Positions 41,335 to 49,669 of a DNA stretch of 50,303 bases are shown piece after piece. Position numbers and translations under genes: made by a program. This DNA comes from Bacteroidales bacterium UBA3754 (lineage in GTDB: Bacteria; Bacteroidota; Bacteroidia; Bacteroidales; UBA1715). Position 1 is the stretch's first letter. Every line of letters begins with the position of its first letter. The stretch is from positions 1 to 50,303 of the forward strand of contig DFGI01000056.1 in the NCBI GenBank assembly GCA_002371705.1, in the 5' to 3' direction. Under the pieces are notes generated by a model that saw only the letters and a program-made list of their open reading frames with translations, had not been told where the DNA came from and ran no database searches.

Positions 41335-43290
41335 TTACCAAATCATTTTTTGTTGAAATGTTTTCTGGTCTGTTTGTATAATGATACTATACATTCCGTG
41401 TGGAAGCATTGCTAATGAAATTATATTGGCGGAGGATTTCAAGATAAGTAATCCGTGAATGTTGTAAATTTCAGTGGAATGGGGAATTATATTATTGAAT
41501 TTCAGTGTTTTGCTTTGCCTATCCAAATAAAAAATATTTGATGTTTTTGGTGCGGCGCAGATGATAGGGGAATACGTTATTTCCCCATCAATAGAAATTT
41601 GTTTAAGTCGGTAATATGTTGTGGATGATTGATGCTGCGCAATGTCGGTGTAGCTGTATAAATTTGAGGAATTAGCTTGGATTATTGCTATTTGATAAAA
41701 TTCTATTCCGTTGTTCGATTTTTCTATTGTATAAGGAACCGTGTTTTGTGGTTGCTTCCAACGGAGAGTAGTATGGTTTTCGTATGATTGTAATGTAAAA
41801 TATTCTAATTCAATCGGTAGGATAATTGTGGTGTTCCCAACAGTAAAATAGCCATCAGGTGCAATTTTTCCAGTCGCTTTTTGTGAAGATTTTGTTGCAG
41901 GTGGTTCCACCGCTATCCATCTTTTATTTTCTGAATGATAGACGGAACAGAATTCATTGTCAAATAGTTCCAATTCGTTGTTTTCATTCCATTCTAAGTT
42001 GAGAATTGCGTTTGTGATATCAGAGGATATGTGCCACGTAGTGTTTACAAATTCGTAATGGACAGTGTCGCTTGATGAATCGCCGTGGTGGGTTACGAAA
42101 TTGAAAAGGCTGTCGATGGTAAGTGTGGCGTGAGACTCGTCCAAATTTTCGAGGGAAATACCTGCATAATGCCAATCAGTAGTGAATAATGGTATGAATA
42201 TCTGTTCGTGTGTTCCAAAATCATCAAAATGAATTTTCCCATTTGAAAGTATAATTCCTTTGTCGTAATTGAATTTTGTTGGTGTAATGCTGGTCTCTTT
42301 TGTATGAGGAAAACAAAGTTCAAAAGAGTCACAATCTATATACGCTTTATCGTTTAGTATGAGTTGATTTGTAATTAATAGATTTTCAGATAAATATAGT
42401 ATTGATTTTTGTCTTTTGGAAACAATAAGGTTAAAACATTCATTTGTGGTGATGTATTGTGTGCCACCACGGCAATATTCAACGGTATTTCCAACAGCAT
42501 TAGCAATAATATGAGGTGACGAATTGGTTGTTTGTGCTTGAATTTTTAAATAAGCAAGTTCATTTTGTATAAGAGTTCCATTTCCAGAAAACGTTTCCAT
42601 AATTGCAATCGAATCAGTATTGGTATAAATGCTTGTATCTGTTTCTAAATCAAGTCGTTTGAATGATAATTTGCCAATAATATTTTTCTGGTTGCCAAAT
42701 AATTCTACATTTAAACGCTCGCAGACTGTTTCATTGTTGTTTATCAAGTTTCCGTGTATTTGAATGTTCTCATTTGCTGTGTTTTCTATCGTTCCATTTA
42801 TGATAAGATTGTTGAAAATAGTTTTCACCCCTAATTTTCCTGAAAACTCAAGTGTGTCGTGTATAATTAAGTCATTTGTTTCTAAATAGCCAGATTCCAT
42901 ATTTGTATGTCCGTTGATGATGGTGTTTTGTGCTGAAAACGATACAATATGGCTTTGGATTGTATCGTTTGAAGTTGTGGTGGCATTGTTGAATGTGAGG
43001 TTCTCCTGTACAATCAATTTGTTTGGTTTGCCCGAACAAACAGTGCCTCCGTTGACCACACACTGTTTTGCAGAGATTACACCTTCGTTGATTAGCGTGC
43101 CGTAAACAATTAGACTGTCGTTGACGGTAAGTGACGATGTGACGTGCAAAACTGCATTTTCTCCGATGAAGAGATTTGTCGCTATTGTAGGTGATGCGAT
43201 TTTGCAACTATCGGAAATGTGTAGGTCGGTTTGACAAAATGAGTCAAAACAAATTAAACCAATTATAATTGTAAATAATACCTGTTTCAT
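41335..43290 (-). CDS. T9SS cargo with repetitive beta-solenoid-like region
   Basis: A signal peptide (MKQVLFTIIIGLICFDSFCQ) is followed by about 400 residues of short degenerate repeats rich in Asn, Thr and Ile (LIVYGTLINEGVI, NLIINGTIEN, IQIHGNLINN and similar). They suggest a right- or left-handed beta-solenoid of adhesin type. Then comes a fibronectin-like part with YFTLQSYENHTTLRWKQPQ and a C-terminal sorting domain ending HGMYSIIIQTDQKTFQQKMIW. It is exported by T9SS and probably sits on the cell surface. The gene is AT-rich compared with its neighbours. The exact binding target is unknown. Confidence 0.75.
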   Translation of the reverse strand: MKQVLFTIIIGLICFDSFCQTDLHISDSCKIASPTIATNLFIGENAVLHVTSSLTVNDSLIVYGTLINEGVISAKQCVVNGGTVCSGKPNKLIVQENLTFNNATTTSNDTIQSHIVSFSAQNTIINGHTNMESGYLETNDLIIHDTLEFSGKLGVKTIFNNLIINGTIENTANENIQIHGNLINNNETVCERLNVELFGNQKNIIGKLSFKRLDLETDTSIYTNTDSIAIMETFSGNGTLIQNELAYLKIQAQTTNSSPHIIANAVGNTVEYCRGGTQYITTNECFNLIVSKRQKSILYLSENLLITNQLILNDKAYIDCDSFELCFPHTKETSITPTKFNYDKGIILSNGKIHFDDFGTHEQIFIPLFTTDWHYAGISLENLDESHATLTIDSLFNFVTHHGDSSSDTVHYEFVNTTWHISSDITNAILNLEWNENNELELFDNEFCSVYHSENKRWIAVEPPATKSSQKATGKIAPDGYFTVGNTTIILPIELEYFTLQSYENHTTLRWKQPQNTVPYTIEKSNNGIEFYQIAIIQANSSNLYSYTDIAQHQSSTTYYRLKQISIDGEITYSPIICAAPKTSNIFYLDRQSKTLKFNNIIPHSTEIYNIHGLLILKSSANIISLAMLPHGMYSIIIQTDQKTFQQKMIW

Positions 43291-43313
43291 TGTGTCGGCT
43301 TAAATAACCAGCA

Positions 43314-43321
43314 CAAAAATA
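43314..43321 (-). promoter_or_regulatory. -7 element for the T9SS cargo gene
   Basis: TATTTTTG on the minus strand, 24 nt upstream of the start. No -33 at standard spacing. Confidence 0.5.
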
Positions 43322-43350
43322 TGGTATTTTACAAGGAGAGAAAAGTGTGG

Positions 43351-43382
43351 CAAGAGGCGCATTGTCCATTTAACGCCTCTTG
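43351..43382 (-). terminator. Hairpin downstream of the GH130 gene
   Basis: A perfect 9-bp stem, CAAGAGGCG / CGCCTCTTG, with a 14-nt loop. It begins 8 nt beyond the GH130 stop; a TTTT run follows on the minus strand after a few bases. Confidence 0.7.
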
Positions 43383-43389
43383 TCGGTTA

Positions 43390-44565
43390 TTATTTATTGA
43401 TGTTAATCAAATTCAAGATATTTTCCACTGATTTTCCTGAACGCAATCCATCGCTTGGCGTGTTCAAGCAATAATCAAGCAGTCGGTCGATGGTGCTTAC
43501 GGCAACGTGCATCCGAGTGTCGGACGATGCGTAATAAATGAACACAGTGCCGTCCTCGTCAGCAATCCAGCCGTTCGAGAACACAACATTTGACACGTCG
43601 CCGATGCGTTCGTCGTTTTGTGGAGCAAGGAAATAGCCGCCTGGTTGCGCAATGATAGTATCTGGTTTTTTCAAATCGGTGAGAAACATATATAATACGT
43701 AGCGAAGTCCCGCCGCTGTGTTGCGAACGCCATGAGCTAGGTTCAGCCAGCCTTTTGCCGTTCTGATTGGAGCGGGTCCCATACCATTTTTCAGTTCGTA
43801 GATGGTGTGGTATTCTTTGTTGCTGAAAATATGTTCGTTTTCAATCACAGGATTTTTCATGTCAGAAATGTAGCCAAATCCAATGCCTCCGCCTGAACCT
43901 ACTTCAATGAAACCATCTTGTGGACGGGTGTAGAGAGCGTATTTTCCGTTAACAAAATGAGGAAACATCACCACGTTGCGTTGTTGACCGCTGTTGGATA
44001 TCAAGTCGGGCAGACGTTCCCATTTTTTTAAATCTTTGGTACGTACTACGCCAGCGTTTGCCACGGCGGAACTTGTATCGCCTGCAGGAGCATCGGGGTC
44101 TTTTCGTTCGGTACAGAAAATACCGTAGATGTAACCGTCATCGTGCTTTGTCAGACGCATATCATATACGTTGATGTCGGGATTCTCAGTTTCAGGAAGC
44201 AGGATAGGGGTGTCCCAGAAACGGAAATTGTCAATGCCATTGGGACTTTCAGCTATTGCGAAAAACGACTTTCTGTCCCAGCCTTCCACGCGGGCACATA
44301 ATATGTATTTCCCGTTGAATTTCATTGCTCCTGCGTTGAACACCGCATTGATGCCGATTCGTTGCAGTAAGAGAGGATTCCGTTTCAAATTAAGGTCGAA
44401 ACGCCAGTTGAGTGGAATATGTTTATCGGTAAGAACAGGATTCTCGAACCGTTGGTAAATACCGTTGTAGTCCTGTACGGGCGTGTTTCGTTTCGATACT
44501 AATGATTCGTATTCGTTTTGAAGTTCCGTTAACTTTGCTTCGGAATTTGGAAAAATATTGTTCAT
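43390..44565 (-). CDS. GH130 family mannoside phosphorylase (mannosylglucose phosphorylase type)
   Basis: GH130 enzymes split beta-mannosidic bonds with phosphate. At 391 residues the length fits 4-O-beta-D-mannosyl-D-glucose phosphorylase of Bacteroides (about 390). A key block is NPDINVYDMRLT (128-139), in which Asp135 of the YDMR motif is the proposed acid. FNAGAMKFNGKYILCARVEGWDRKS and NGMGPAPIRTAKGWLNLAHGV are further family landmarks. No signal peptide, so it is cytoplasmic and acts on imported mannosyl-glucose from mannan. The usual epimerase and mannanase neighbours are missing. It starts 8 nt after the DUF4846 stop, so the two are co-transcribed. Confidence 0.9.
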   Translation of the reverse strand: MNNIFPNSEAKLTELQNEYESLVSKRNTPVQDYNGIYQRFENPVLTDKHIPLNWRFDLNLKRNPLLLQRIGINAVFNAGAMKFNGKYILCARVEGWDRKSFFAIAESPNGIDNFRFWDTPILLPETENPDINVYDMRLTKHDDGYIYGIFCTERKDPDAPAGDTSSAVANAGVVRTKDLKKWERLPDLISNSGQQRNVVMFPHFVNGKYALYTRPQDGFIEVGSGGGIGFGYISDMKNPVIENEHIFSNKEYHTIYELKNGMGPAPIRTAKGWLNLAHGVRNTAAGLRYVLYMFLTDLKKPDTIIAQPGGYFLAPQNDERIGDVSNVVFSNGWIADEDGTVFIYYASSDTRMHVAVSTIDRLLDYCLNTPSDGLRSGKSVENILNLININK

Positions 44566-44572
44566 CGTATTA

Positions 44573-45400
44573 TTATTTAAACCGTTTCAATTCGTGAGCG
44601 GTGAATGTCCATTGTGGAGTGTAAATGTTTAAATCAGAAGAATTTACAATGTACCATGGTGAATTTGCATTGTCTTTCAAGTTTTTCACAATCTCAATTT
44701 CTTGAGCTGGTGTATAACTTTGGGCAAGTAAAAATGCTTTTTGTTTTGTTGTAGGATTTGAAACAACATCAACCACAATCATTGCGTGTCCAGGATTGCC
44801 TCCTTTAATGAACACGTCGCCTGGTTGAATGTTTGCAATTGGTACTGATTGCAGTTCCCGTGTGAGCGAGGCCGTTCCTGCATACATAAAAATTTTATCC
44901 AAATATTTACGGAAAGTTATGTATGAATAGTCTTTATTCGCTTTTTTCTCCCATTTGATTTTGCTTCCCAAAACCTTGAATCTGTTACCTTCAGCCCATT
45001 GTACATAGTTGATAGGTTCACCGCTGGTAAAGTTGAAATGGATTTCAGAATACCGTTTTTGTTTCCACAGATATTCAGCGCGGAGGCGAATCACCGCATC
45101 GGCACATTGTTGCAAATCGGTGTTGCCAATTTCCATATCTATCACTGCTTGTGCGCCTCCTTGGTCGGCTTTCACGCTGTTGTCGAACAAATGCACTTTG
45201 TAATCTTGCGGTTTCAAAGGAAGAGTGCGCAAGTAGTATGTGAATGATTTTTCGTCGCTTTTGTCGCGGACAAATCCGTTTGGCGGCAAAATTCGACTTT
45301 CGACTGATGTTCCTGTAGCGTTAATGGTTTTTTGTTCAGTGCTTGCAGAAAACAAAGTTATGAATGAAAAACCAAGAAGAATTGTAATAAATTTTTTCAT
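44573..45400 (-). CDS. DUF4846 family exported protein
   Basis: Starting at 45400 gives a signal peptide (MKKFITILLGFSFITLFSAST); the 20-residue extension from 45460 is rejected because the -7 element lies within it. The mature protein has QGGAQAVIDMEIGNTDLQQCADAVIRLRAEYLW and QPGDVFIKGGNPGHAMIVVDVV, the core of DUF4846. The GHAM..VVD segment recalls cysteine-peptidase-like folds of the NlpC type, but a catalytic Cys is not visible. It is probably periplasmic with unknown function. It sits upstream of the GH130 gene in the same operon. Confidence 0.8.
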   Translation of the reverse strand: MKKFITILLGFSFITLFSASTEQKTINATGTSVESRILPPNGFVRDKSDEKSFTYYLRTLPLKPQDYKVHLFDNSVKADQGGAQAVIDMEIGNTDLQQCADAVIRLRAEYLWKQKRYSEIHFNFTSGEPINYVQWAEGNRFKVLGSKIKWEKKANKDYSYITFRKYLDKIFMYAGTASLTRELQSVPIANIQPGDVFIKGGNPGHAMIVVDVVSNPTTKQKAFLLAQSYTPAQEIEIVKNLKDNANSPWYIVNSSDLNIYTPQWTFTAHELKRFK

Positions 45401-45419
45401 ACGTTTCAGAATTTCAATA

Positions 45420-45427
45420 CAAATATA
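45420..45427 (-). promoter_or_regulatory. -7 element for the DUF4846-GH130 operon
   Basis: TATATTTG on the minus strand, 20 nt upstream of the ATG at 45400. It abuts the serB terminator hairpin, whose arm would occupy the -33 region. Confidence 0.6.
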
Positions 45428-45430
45428 AAA

Positions 45431-45469
45431 CAATAGCATATTGGTAGAGCCAATATGCATTGTTTTTTT
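45431..45469. terminator. Terminator hairpin after serB
   Basis: A 9-bp perfect stem, GCATATTGG / CCAATATGC, with a TAGAG loop extends by CAAT / ATTG past one bulged A (45431-45462). A T7 tract follows on the plus side and a TTTT-containing run on the minus side. Confidence 0.8.
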
Positions 45470-45511
45470 ACAAATAACGAGCCAAAATGTTTGTGAAAGC
45501 TGACGATTGAA

Positions 45512-46747
45512 TTACATATTTCCGTCAACTTCGCGGTCTCTAAAGCCAAGCATGTAGAGGATTCCGTCCAATCCAATCGTACAAATCTTGTTTTCGGCAC
45601 GTTCCTGAACTTTTGGTTTAGCGTGGAATGCGATGCCAAGTCCCGCAATGTTTATCATCGGAAGGTCGTTAGCGCCATCGCCAACGGCTATAACTTGCTC
45701 TAAGTGAATGTCTTCCTTGAATGCAATTTTACGAAGCAACTCAGCTTTCATCTGACCATCAACAATTTCACCCACGTAGTTCCCGGTAAGTTTGCCGTCA
45801 ACAATTTCCAATTCGTTGGCAAACACGTAGTCAATGTTGAGTTTCGTCTGCAAATAGCGGCCGAAGAATGTGAATCCGCCCGAAAGTATGGCAACTTTGT
45901 AGCCAAACCGTTTCAGTGTGCGAATCAAACGGTCGGCGCCTTCGGTCATCGGAAGTTTGCGCGCAATGTCATCCAATACACTTTCGTCAATACCTTTGAG
46001 TAATTTTATGCGGCGGCGGAAACTTTCTTTGAAGTCGATTTCGCCACGCATTGCTGATTCTGTGATTTCAGCAACTTCTTTTTCCACACCTGCATATTTC
46101 GCCAATTCCACAATAACTTCGGTTTGAATAAGCGTGGAATCCATATCGAAGCAAATCAGTCGGCGGTTGCGACGGAATGCGTTGTCTTCTTGGAATGCGA
46201 TGTCGAAACCTATTTTCTTGGAAATTTCCATAAAATCGGCTTTCATTTTCTTTTCGTCAACAGGCGTTCCTCGAACCGAAAGTTCCACGCATGCACGGTT
46301 GTTCGACTCAAGTTCCTGTTTGAACGAGACACGACCGCTCAAACGGGTTATGTTGTCGATGTTCAAACGCTGTTCGAACAATACTGATGTGATTTCCGAC
46401 AAATAACGTGCTTCAATGTGGCGGCCGAATAACGTGAGTATATATCGTTTTTTACCCTGATTTTGCACCCATTCCTCGTAAGTGGTGTAGTCGATTGGGG
46501 TAAAACGGGCGTTGATGTCAAATTCATACGCTTTGAAAAGCAATTCTTTTAGCACAGGACCGCTGATTCCTGTTTTTGGAAGGCGGAATAATATACCAAG
46601 CGAGAGCGTGTCGTGGATAACTGCCTGACCAATATCAAGGATGTCGGCTTTGTATTGTGCCAGTATTGACGTAAGAGCGGCGGTTACGCCTGATTTGTCT
46701 TTCCCAGAAATACTGAGTAAAATTACATCTTCGCTTGTGTCTTTCAT
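45512..46747 (-). CDS. serB: Phosphoserine phosphatase with N-terminal ACT domains
   Basis: SerB makes serine from phosphoserine. Two ACT-type domains (about 5-90 and 100-185) come first. The HAD domain then has the nucleophile motif FDMDST (D201, D203), ILSGGFTFFG (motif II region) and VGDGANDLPMI (motif III/IV). ATG 46747 is preferred over 46765. ACT domains suggest feedback by an amino acid, probably serine. It is cytoplasmic and a single-gene unit with a strong downstream hairpin. Confidence 0.93.
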   Translation of the reverse strand: MKDTSEDVILLSISGKDKSGVTAALTSILAQYKADILDIGQAVIHDTLSLGILFRLPKTGISGPVLKELLFKAYEFDINARFTPIDYTTYEEWVQNQGKKRYILTLFGRHIEARYLSEITSVLFEQRLNIDNITRLSGRVSFKQELESNNRACVELSVRGTPVDEKKMKADFMEISKKIGFDIAFQEDNAFRRNRRLICFDMDSTLIQTEVIVELAKYAGVEKEVAEITESAMRGEIDFKESFRRRIKLLKGIDESVLDDIARKLPMTEGADRLIRTLKRFGYKVAILSGGFTFFGRYLQTKLNIDYVFANELEIVDGKLTGNYVGEIVDGQMKAELLRKIAFKEDIHLEQVIAVGDGANDLPMINIAGLGIAFHAKPKVQERAENKICTIGLDGILYMLGFRDREVDGNM

Positions 46748-46828
46748 GTCTAAATTTTTTTGCAAAAGAACATAATTTTATAGAAATAGCAAGGCGTGCC
46801 CTTGAATTTTTATTACGGATACGTTTTT

Positions 46829-47515
46829 TTATTGCAAAAAGAAGAAAATTCCCCCTCCGTCGTATAAATTTCCGTCGTGGAGTTCCACAATTTCTAAGGA
46901 ATGACTTAGAATGAAAGATCTGATTGTATCGCCTTCGGAATGGCTTGAAAGCGAGCCGTTTATGTAGATAGTGTCGTCGAATTTTCCCATACAACCGCCA
47001 ATGAAACCATATTTGTAGGGTGGAAGCTGAATACCTTCGGGAGTGACGAACAGACATTCTAATTTATATTGTGTCAGCGTGTTGAGGATGCCTTTGTCGG
47101 AAGTTATGAAAGCATTCTGGGCAATCTCAATCAAGTTGCAACGTGTATATGCTTGTGGTACAGAAATATAGGTTTTGTTTGGATTGAGTTCGATTATTTT
47201 CGGGTCGGTAAATCCTTGTTTGTGAATAATGTATGTTTCGGTGACAACGCAATTGTATGGTGTGGATTGTCGTAAGTCGCTTCCCACTGGCGTTTTGCCG
47301 AATTGAAACTGCGGAAGTTGTTTCAGGATGTTTTCAGGCGTGTTTGGTGCTATGACGGTCGTGTCGCCTTGCGAAATGAACACATCGGGATGGCCAGCGA
47401 CGGCTTCGTAGGTGCTGTTTTCCGATAGAAACGGAACCACCGTGAACCGCTTGGCGAGCGTTTCGATTGCTTGCCGCGGACTGCGTGCGTCAATTATGGC
47501 AATAGGTGTACTCAT
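46829..47515 (-). CDS. DUF6873 family GME-fold protein
   Basis: This 228-residue cytoplasmic protein of alternating alpha/beta character is assigned to DUF6873, a family with the pentein / guanidino-group-modifying (GME) fold. Visible motifs are IIDARSPRQAIETLAK at the N-terminus, HPDVFISQGDTTVIAPN, GFIGGCMGKFDDTIYINGSL and the closing ELHDGNLYDGGGIFFF. A GCMG...D pattern and terminal DGGG could hold active residues. Its start overlaps the radical SAM gene by 26 nt, implying translational coupling. The function is unknown; assignment is from family memory. Confidence 0.6.
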   Translation of the reverse strand: MSTPIAIIDARSPRQAIETLAKRFTVVPFLSENSTYEAVAGHPDVFISQGDTTVIAPNTPENILKQLPQFQFGKTPVGSDLRQSTPYNCVVTETYIIHKQGFTDPKIIELNPNKTYISVPQAYTRCNLIEIAQNAFITSDKGILNTLTQYKLECLFVTPEGIQLPPYKYGFIGGCMGKFDDTIYINGSLSSHSEGDTIRSFILSHSLEIVELHDGNLYDGGGIFFFLQ

Positions 47516-48503
47516 AGTTTTGTAATGCGGAATCTGTTTTGAATATCACATTCTTATATGTTTTGAGCAATTCGTTACGGTTATGCGAATTGTAACCAAC
47601 GGCGTTATGTAGTTCATTTTCAGGAATAAAGATGATGATATTTTGATTTGTGCAATTTTCTCGCATTATTGGCTTGAATTGCTCGTACCAAATATTTGAA
47701 AGCACTAATTCTTTGAAAGACTGGTGGAATGGTCCTGCCAAAAGATATTTATTCGACGTGAAATCTTTGTTCGGATGCAAGCCGACTTTGAGCACAGTGA
47801 CGTTGTTTTCGACGAATAGCGTGTAGATTCTGCTTGTCCATTCCACGGCTTGTTCGAGCGAAAGCGGGGTGTATTTGCCTTGTTCGTATAGTTTTGCCAA
47901 TGGCGTGTCGGCAACGACCAAGGTGGGGTAGATTCGGGTTGTTTTTGCACCGAATGCAATAATGTCGCGGGCGGTTTGTAGGGTAGTTTCAAGCGTGTCG
48001 CCAGGGAGTCCGAGCATCATTTGCAGTCCGAGTTGGAAGCCGTAGGCGTTGATTTTATCTGCGGCGTTCTGTATTGCGTTTCGGTCGTGTCCTCGTCCCG
48101 ATTTTCTCAAAACCTCGTCGTTGGTTGACTGTGCCCCGAGTTCTATATCGGTTACGCGGTAGCGTTTGAGCATACGGAGAATGTCGTCGTCAATGTAATC
48201 GGGACGGGTGGAAATTCTGATTCCCGAAACGCTCCCGTTTTCTATAAATGGTTGTGCCACTTGTAGATACGATTCCTGTATTTCTAATGGCAGGCAGGTG
48301 AAACTTCCTCCGAAAAACGCGATTTGAATGTCGTAGTTTCGAGGGATTGTCGCCAGATTCCGTTCAATAATCGTGCGTGCCTCGTGTGGCGAAGGCACGT
48401 CGTTCTGCGAACTGATATGGTTCTGGTTGCAGAAAATACACTGGTGCGGACAGGCTAAGTGTGGCAGAAAAATTGGTATGTTGGAATGGAGGACGCGTTT
48501 CAT
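47490..48503 (-). CDS. Radical SAM protein (Elp3-like core)
   Basis: With the Met at 48503 as start, the cluster motif CPHQCIFC (C18, C22, C25) follows an N-terminal NIPIFLPHLA. Next come FFGGSFTCLPLEIQESYL, ISTRPDYIDDDILRMLKRYRVTDIELGAQSTNDEVL and GLQMMLGLPGDTLETTL, the barrel motifs of the Elp3/HemN-like group. The C-terminus lacks an acetyltransferase domain, unlike true Elp3. Substrate unknown. The 26-nt overlap with DUF6873 marks a tightly coupled pair. Confidence 0.8.
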   Translation of the reverse strand: MKRVLHSNIPIFLPHLACPHQCIFCNQNHISSQNDVPSPHEARTIIERNLATIPRNYDIQIAFFGGSFTCLPLEIQESYLQVAQPFIENGSVSGIRISTRPDYIDDDILRMLKRYRVTDIELGAQSTNDEVLRKSGRGHDRNAIQNAADKINAYGFQLGLQMMLGLPGDTLETTLQTARDIIAFGAKTTRIYPTLVVADTPLAKLYEQGKYTPLSLEQAVEWTSRIYTLFVENNVTVLKVGLHPNKDFTSNKYLLAGPFHQSFKELVLSNIWYEQFKPIMRENCTNQNIIIFIPENELHNAVGYNSHNRNELLKTYKNVIFKTDSALQNYEYTYCHN

Positions 48504-48597
48504 TTCTACGTGAAATTTAATTATTGCAGTTCGATACAACTAAGTACTCGCAACGGATTTTTTGAATAGATATATAGCAGTAAAATTTTATAATCAA

Positions 48598-49584
48598 TTA
48601 ATTTTGTCCTCTCCACATTTTTGTCCGTAAAGTTATATTGCGTTGCAGACATTCTTTATAAAGCCACGGCTCGCAACTGTGTACATCGCCTACGTTTATG
48701 AAGTTCATTACGGGCTTATATTCGGCACCTTCGTAATTAGTGAGCACCAACACGTTGTATTCGGGATTCATTGTAACCGTTATGCTGTCGTGGAGCAGGG
48801 CTGGAGTTGCGTTGGTACGCCAGTTTACGGGGTTTATGCACATTATGCACTGGTCGCTGAGAATTGGTTGCACGTATTTCACATCTTTCACCGAATTGTA
48901 GCAGATGGTTACGCCAACGTCGGCGGAGTCATGGGCGGCACGTATGTGTCTGCTCTGTGCAGTGTCTTGCGGAGTGACCTTGTAGCCAAGCACGTATGCG
49001 GCTGCGAGGTGGTTGTATGTTTCGTCGTCCATGTGTTTCAGCAGTTCCACGACTGCCATTCCCCCTTGACTAAAACCGGCAAGAATCAACGGACGTGAAT
49101 TGTCGCGACGAGATAGAAAGTGGTCGAACGCCTGTTTCACGTCACTCATGGCAAGTTGTGCACGGCGGTGTATGGTGTCTTCGTTGCGTGTTGCCCACGA
49201 ATCCAACGTAATGTGGCGATAGTATGGCGCGTAGAAATTGTTCCCTTGTGCCATGTATTCGGCAATTCGGCTGATTTCTTTAGCCATATCGGTGCGGTGC
49301 TCCTCGTTTTGCACGTCGGCATAATGACAGATTTGTCCGTCGGCGGTAAGCCAGTCCAATTCCCATGTGGAGACAATGTAGAACACATCGGCGCCAGTTC
49401 CGGTGCTGTCGTTTTCGGTAACGAACCACATGGTGGAATCGGAGTAATCGGGAGCGGAGGGAATCACTACAACAGTTTGAGTTTCGGCAGTCTTGTCTTT
49501 TTTCAAAACCGTAAACAAGGCGTAGCCGATAGAACAAAGAATAAAAAAGATGGAAATGCCCCCGAGTAATTTTTTTGTTTTCAT
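48598..49584 (-). CDS. DUF3089 alpha/beta-hydrolase-like protein
   Basis: The Met at 49584 opens a membrane anchor or uncleaved signal (LLGGISIFFILCSIGYALFTVL); the upstream Met at 49728 would run through the promoter. The mature domain carries DVFYIVSTWELDW, HITLDSW and the nucleophile elbow AGFSQGGM (Ser172), the DUF3089 pattern. It is predicted to be a periplasmic-facing esterase or peptidase-like hydrolase of unknown substrate. It stands alone, divergent from the cysteine-synthase-like gene. Confidence 0.8.
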   Translation of the reverse strand: MKTKKLLGGISIFFILCSIGYALFTVLKKDKTAETQTVVVIPSAPDYSDSTMWFVTENDSTGTGADVFYIVSTWELDWLTADGQICHYADVQNEEHRTDMAKEISRIAEYMAQGNNFYAPYYRHITLDSWATRNEDTIHRRAQLAMSDVKQAFDHFLSRRDNSRPLILAGFSQGGMAVVELLKHMDDETYNHLAAAYVLGYKVTPQDTAQSRHIRAAHDSADVGVTICYNSVKDVKYVQPILSDQCIMCINPVNWRTNATPALLHDSITVTMNPEYNVLVLTNYEGAEYKPVMNFINVGDVHSCEPWLYKECLQRNITLRTKMWRGQN

Positions 49585-49602
49585 TGTCGTTGATTTTGTT
49601 GA

Positions 49603-49610
49603 CAAAGTTA
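49603..49610 (-). promoter_or_regulatory. -7 element for DUF3089
   Basis: TAACTTTG on the minus strand, 19 nt upstream of the start at 49584, supporting that start. Confidence 0.6.
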
Positions 49611-49643
49611 GTGGTTTTCGTGTCATAATGTGAGAGAAAAGGT

Positions 49644-49651
49644 TACTTTTG
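49644..49651 (+). promoter_or_regulatory. -7 element for the cysteine-synthase-like gene
   Basis: TACTTTTG, 18 nt before the ATG at 49670, in the divergent promoter region shared with DUF3089. Confidence 0.55.
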
Positions 49652-49669
49652 CAAAAAATTTCGAGGAAT

